In this document: in pieces, positions 4,952 through 7,687 of the stretch
Numbering within the stretch: position 1 is the stretch's first letter
Layout of the letters: each line of letters opens with the position of its first letter
Assembly: GCA_017621905.1 (NCBI GenBank)
Contig: JAGASC010000037.1
Location: forward strand, 1-7,687
Direction: 5' to 3'
Length of the DNA stretch: 7,687 bases
From: Roseburia sp.
Lineage (GTDB): Bacteria > Bacillota > Clostridia > Lachnospirales > Lachnospiraceae
Program-made: the position numbers and the translations under genes
The notes under the pieces: model-generated
Databases searched by the model: none
What the model was told of the DNA's origin: nothing
The model's input: the letters and a program-made list of their open reading frames with translations, nothing else

Positions 4952-6400
4952 TTGTTATTTAATTCATTGGAATTTTTTGCGACCTTTTTTTGCGTTGTTT
5001 TGTTGTATTACATGATACCGAGGAGGACGCAGTGGGGTTATTTGCTTGCTGTGAGTTATCTTTATTATTTACAGACAAGTTCGCAGTATGCGATATTGCT
5101 TCTGTTTTCAACGGTTGTCACATGGGGCGCGGCACGTTGGTTGGAATGTCATAAAAAAGGCAGAAAATCATGCTTGACTGTGTGTATAGTGATGCACATT
5201 GGAATATTGGTGTTTTTTAAGTATTCGCAATGGTTATTGGACTCTGTACAGGCTGTATCAAATAGACTGTCATGGGGAATTGTAATGCCGGAATTTACAT
5301 TGCTTGCTCCGGTTGGTATTTCTTTCTATATATTTAAGGTGGTGGGATACATGATTGATGTGTATCGTGGAAAGATATCTGCGGAGAGAAACTTGGGGAA
5401 ATATGCCCTGTTCGTATCATTTTTTCCGCAGATTGTATCCGGGCCGATAGAGCGGTCTTATAACTTCCTGCCGCAGATGGAAAAGGGGCATTATTTTAAC
5501 TATGATACAGTAAAGAATGGATTTTTAATATTCCTATGGGGATTATTGAAGAAAATTGTGATTGCGGATCGTCTGGCATTATTGGTAGATCAGGTATTCA
5601 ATAATGTGGCGGAATACAATACACCTGCGTATATAATAGCAATGTTGTTCTTTGCTATGCAGATTTATTTTGATTTTGCAGGATATTCGGACATGGCGAT
5701 TGGTGTTGCCGAAATGTTGGGAATAGCTACTGTCAAAAACTTTGACAGACCCTATTTTGCAAAATCAGTAGGAGAGTTTTGGAGGCGATGGCACATGTCA
5801 TTGTCCACCTGGTTCCGTGATTATTTATATATTCCATTGGGTGGGAATCGTGTAAGCAAAACACGATGGGCTATGAATACTATGATTGTATTTTTGGCAA
5901 GTGGTCTATGGCATGGTTCAAACTGGACCTTTTTTGTTTGGGGTGCTTTGCATGGTATATACCAGGTAATTGGGAAATTTACAAGAAAGGGAAAAGATAA
6001 AGTTCTTGAAATAATTCGTTTAAAGAAGGAATCCCAATTTTATGGTATATTGGCAACAGGGATAACTTTTGTTCTTGTTACATATGCATGGATGTTCTTC
6101 AGAGCTAATACCATTCATGATGCGCTGTGGATTACAAAATCATTGATTGTATGGGATTTTGCAGGTTTTGACGTTTGGAGCCTTGGAATGGGAAAACAGG
6201 ACTTTATATTTTCTATTGTACTGATCATTGGGTGGTTTGTGATAGAAGCTGTCCAGGGGAAAGTATATTTGAGAACCTGGTTGCAAGAAAGATGCCTGCC
6301 GATTCGTTGGGGAATATATTTATTGATTATGTTTACCTGTATTATGTTTGGAATATATGGGGATTTGGCAGCAAGCTCCTTTATATATTTCCAGTTTTAA
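4952..6400 (+). CDS. MBOAT-family O-acyltransferase (AlgI/DltB/PatA-like)
   Basis: The 482-residue polytopic membrane protein should move an acyl group from a cytoplasmic donor across the membrane for O-acylation of an exported polymer. Family landmarks seen: the N-terminus MLFNSLEFFATFF, followed by IPRR near 22; LLAPVGISFYIFKVVGY (about 117-133); FFPQIVSGPIER (157-168); QIYFDFAGYSDMAIG (237-251); FWRRWHMSLSTWFRDYLYIP (276-295); and GLWHG (318-322) with His321, matching the essential MBOAT histidine (His322 of AlgI), then HG at 334-335. Roughly ten or more hydrophobic segments span the length, which is normal for the AlgI branch. The start is TTG 4952: MLFNSxEF is the usual family N-terminus, and a G-rich ribosome site (4939-4945) lies 6 nt upstream. 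No dltA or dltC is nearby, so D-alanylation is unproven; acetylation is the more common role of AlgI-like members. Substrate unknown. Confidence 0.92.
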   Translation: MLFNSLEFFATFFCVVLLYYMIPRRTQWGYLLAVSYLYYLQTSSQYAILLLFSTVVTWGAARWLECHKKGRKSCLTVCIVMHIGILVFFKYSQWLLDSVQAVSNRLSWGIVMPEFTLLAPVGISFYIFKVVGYMIDVYRGKISAERNLGKYALFVSFFPQIVSGPIERSYNFLPQMEKGHYFNYDTVKNGFLIFLWGLLKKIVIADRLALLVDQVFNNVAEYNTPAYIIAMLFFAMQIYFDFAGYSDMAIGVAEMLGIATVKNFDRPYFAKSVGEFWRRWHMSLSTWFRDYLYIPLGGNRVSKTRWAMNTMIVFLASGLWHGSNWTFFVWGALHGIYQVIGKFTRKGKDKVLEIIRLKKESQFYGILATGITFVLVTYAWMFFRANTIHDALWITKSLIVWDFAGFDVWSLGMGKQDFIFSIVLIIGWFVIEAVQGKVYLRTWLQERCLPIRWGIYLLIMFTCIMFGIYGDLAASSFIYFQF

Positions 6401-6482
6401 TCGATATGTGTATCAAGCGGAATATTTTTTTGGAATCATGTTTTGGAGGCTGAGACAAAAGTGATAAATCAACATAACATCG

Positions 6483-6519
6483 AAAAAGGAAGAAATCTTC
6501 GTGGTTTCTTCCTTTTTTT
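6483..6519 (+). terminator. Intrinsic terminator of the SGNH-MBOAT operon
   Basis: A 15-bp stem is formed by 6483-6497 and 6503-6517, including one T-G wobble, with a TTCGT loop and a T run to 6519. It is 82 nt after the MBOAT stop. The core GGAAGAAATC and its complement match the terminator at 3343-3376. Confidence 0.9.
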
Positions 6520-6535
6520 GATGACATATCTGGGC

Positions 6536-6558
6536 TATAATGATAGAATAAATATAAT
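6536..6558 (+). promoter_or_regulatory. Two TATAAT boxes, possible promoter of the last gene
   Basis: Perfect TATAAT hexamers occur at 6536-6541 and 6553-6558, just after the terminator and about 50-70 bp before the ATG at 6607. No convincing TTGACA-like box lies at 16-18 bp from either; the first one's -35 position falls in the terminator's T tract (6513-6518). A promoter is expected here because the terminator separates this gene from the operon. Confidence 0.45.
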
Positions 6559-6606
6559 CGTGGGCATAGATACATTTGCATATTACGGAAGGTCATAGGG
6601 ATAAAA

Positions 6607-7687
6607 ATGGGAAACACGGCTTTATGTGCGATTGCACTGATTTTATATTTTACAGGAATTTTAAAGACTCCGCGAAAAAAGAAAGAAAACGGGTTTGAAT
6701 TGCTGGTAATAGGAACAATTCTGCTGATTGCATTGACCGGATTGGCGGCGTTGATCTTTACTGTGGCAGGGATTCCGGTAACTCTTTTTAGCATGACAAC
6801 ATCTATATTCGCCCTGACCGTTGTGCTGTGGGGGCGATGCGTCTGGAAAAAAGAAATCGCCAAATGCCGGTGGCCGGTATTCGATGCTGTTTCGCTGCTG
6901 ATTATTCTGGCAGTGATACTGCTTGCAGCTGTCAAACGATTTGGAATTAATCTTAATTTAAATTATGGTGGAGTGGATTCCGCCCGCTATTTTCAGCTGG
7001 CGATGGAAGTGTTAGAGAGTAAAGAAGTGTCGGGAGAATTTCTGACAGACCTGCTGAATGCCATGTTCATTGCGTTTTTTCAGCCATTTCTGCCGTCGGT
7101 CAGTTACTATAAGGCGTTTATTGCGGCGGATGTTTTTGTACACCTTCTCAGTGGAGCAATGTTTTATTTTTTGATTTCAAAAATAAATTGCGGCAAGGGG
7201 AGATGGTGGAATCCGGTACTCACGCTGTTGTATTTCGGAGGATATCCACTTTATAATTTGACCAGTGGCGGTTTTTTGCACTGGGTGGACGGAATGCTTA
7301 TGGTCATGTTTGTGATTTACGCTGTCCTGCTTCTGATGCGCCGGGAAATCGCGGAGGGAAAGGGTATTTTGTATTTGCTGTGCGGCCTGTTCGGGGTGAT
7401 ATGCTTTTATCCGATTTTGTTGATTATGGTGGGACCAATGCTGCTGCCGGAAGCGGTGGTATGGTGTAAAGATAATCTGAAACGACTGCCTAAGAAGATG
7501 CTCATCGCATTGGGAATCCTGATTTTGTTGGTAGCGGGCGGCATTGTCCTGGTTGTAGGGCAGCGGGTGAACCATTCCTGGGACAAGGTTTTCTACAGCC
7601 TTACCGTGGAGGGAACGATTTACCGGGAACCGTATATGGATTTTTTGTTTTTTGTGCCGGTCCTTTTTTGCTTTTTCATGTTATTGC
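6607..7687 (+). CDS. Polytopic membrane protein, 3' truncated by the window; possibly GT-C-like
   Basis: The frame is open from ATG 6607 to the window edge (360 codons read) with an in-frame stop upstream at 6544-6546. AGGGA (6597-6601) lies 5 nt before the ATG. Hydrophobic segments are visible at about residues 5-19, 31-51, 57-77, 92-109, 168-190, 226-244, 253-280, 298-318 and 345-360. After the fourth segment comes a loop with NYGGVDSARYFQLAME (119-134). An Asp in the first large outer loop followed by an aromatic pair is a feature of GT-C glycosyltransferases that use lipid-linked sugars, which would suit an envelope locus, but I do not recognise a specific family and the C-terminal half is missing. 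A polysaccharide polymerase or a general integral membrane protein are alternatives. It is separated from the acyltransferase operon by a terminator and is richer in G and C. Confidence 0.7.
   Translation, partial: MGNTALCAIALILYFTGILKTPRKKKENGFELLVIGTILLIALTGLAALIFTVAGIPVTLFSMTTSIFALTVVLWGRCVWKKEIAKCRWPVFDAVSLLIILAVILLAAVKRFGINLNLNYGGVDSARYFQLAMEVLESKEVSGEFLTDLLNAMFIAFFQPFLPSVSYYKAFIAADVFVHLLSGAMFYFLISKINCGKGRWWNPVLTLLYFGGYPLYNLTSGGFLHWVDGMLMVMFVIYAVLLLMRREIAEGKGILYLLCGLFGVICFYPILLIMVGPMLLPEAVVWCKDNLKRLPKKMLIALGILILLVAGGIVLVVGQRVNHSWDKVFYSLTVEGTIYREPYMDFLFFVPVLFCFFMLL

Noticed and set aside
3678..6400. Complete dlt (D-alanylation) operon
   Set aside because: Only MBOAT and SGNH members are present; the D-alanine ligase (DltA) and carrier protein (DltC) are absent from the window.
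6175..6453. 92-codon + strand ORF overlapping the end of the MBOAT gene
   Set aside because: Shadow frame inside a well-supported MBOAT reading frame; no ribosome site and composition matches an out-of-frame translation.
6381..6935. 184-codon minus-strand ORF across the 6400-6600 intergenic region
   Set aside because: It crosses a terminator and the start of the forward membrane-protein gene, and reads as low-information antisense sequence.

Overview
The window looks like chromosomal DNA of a low-to-moderate-GC Firmicute, most likely a gut clostridium of the Lachnospiraceae type. This is inferred from strong AGGAGG-type ribosome binding sites, sigma-A-like TATAAT boxes, U-tailed intrinsic terminators, and an envelope gene set of secreted GH25 muramidase with FN3 repeats plus an MBOAT/SGNH acyltransferase pair. 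All recognisable genes lie on the + strand. No mobile element, RNA gene or CRISPR array was recognised.

Layout. Positions 2-109 hold the last 35 codons of a gene ending in a peptidoglycan-binding repeat, closed by a clear terminator (120-151). Positions 152-400 are non-coding, with a short 9-mer direct repeat, a weak hairpin and a set of 11-bp-phased TTAA hexamers that resembles a response-regulator site. Positions 401-3307 encode a 968-residue secreted GH25 lysozyme: signal peptide, long acidic Ser/Thr/Glu-rich spacer, catalytic domain, then six FN3-like domains arranged A-B-A-B-A-B. A terminator follows at 3343-3376. Positions 3377-3677 form a regulatory region with several inverted repeats, a good promoter (TTGATA, 17 bp, TATAAT) and a leader hairpin. 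It drives a tight two-gene operon: a membrane-anchored SGNH protein (3678-4940) and an MBOAT O-acyltransferase (4952-6400, TTG start). A second terminator (6483-6519) is almost the same sequence as the one after the lysozyme. The window ends inside a polytopic membrane protein (6607 onward, at least 360 codons) of uncertain family.

How the genes fit together. Everything readable concerns the cell envelope: wall binding, wall hydrolysis, and transfer of acyl groups from the cytoplasm to an extracytoplasmic polymer. MBOAT plus SGNH pairs are known to O-acylate alginate (AlgI with AlgJ/AlgX), peptidoglycan (PatA/PatB) and teichoic acid (DltB/DltD). No dltA or dltC is present in the window, so D-alanylation is not supported and the substrate cannot be read from the sequence. 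By eye the acyltransferase block is more AT-rich than the genes on either side, and it lies between two similar terminators, so it may be a separately acquired cassette.

The observations most worth checking are the near-duplicate 3' flanks around the acyltransferase pair, the alternating FN3 array whose conserved residues use different codons, a perfect 16-bp palindrome upstream of the acyltransferase promoter, and a C-rich hairpin loop complementary over 10 nt to the MBOAT ribosome binding site.
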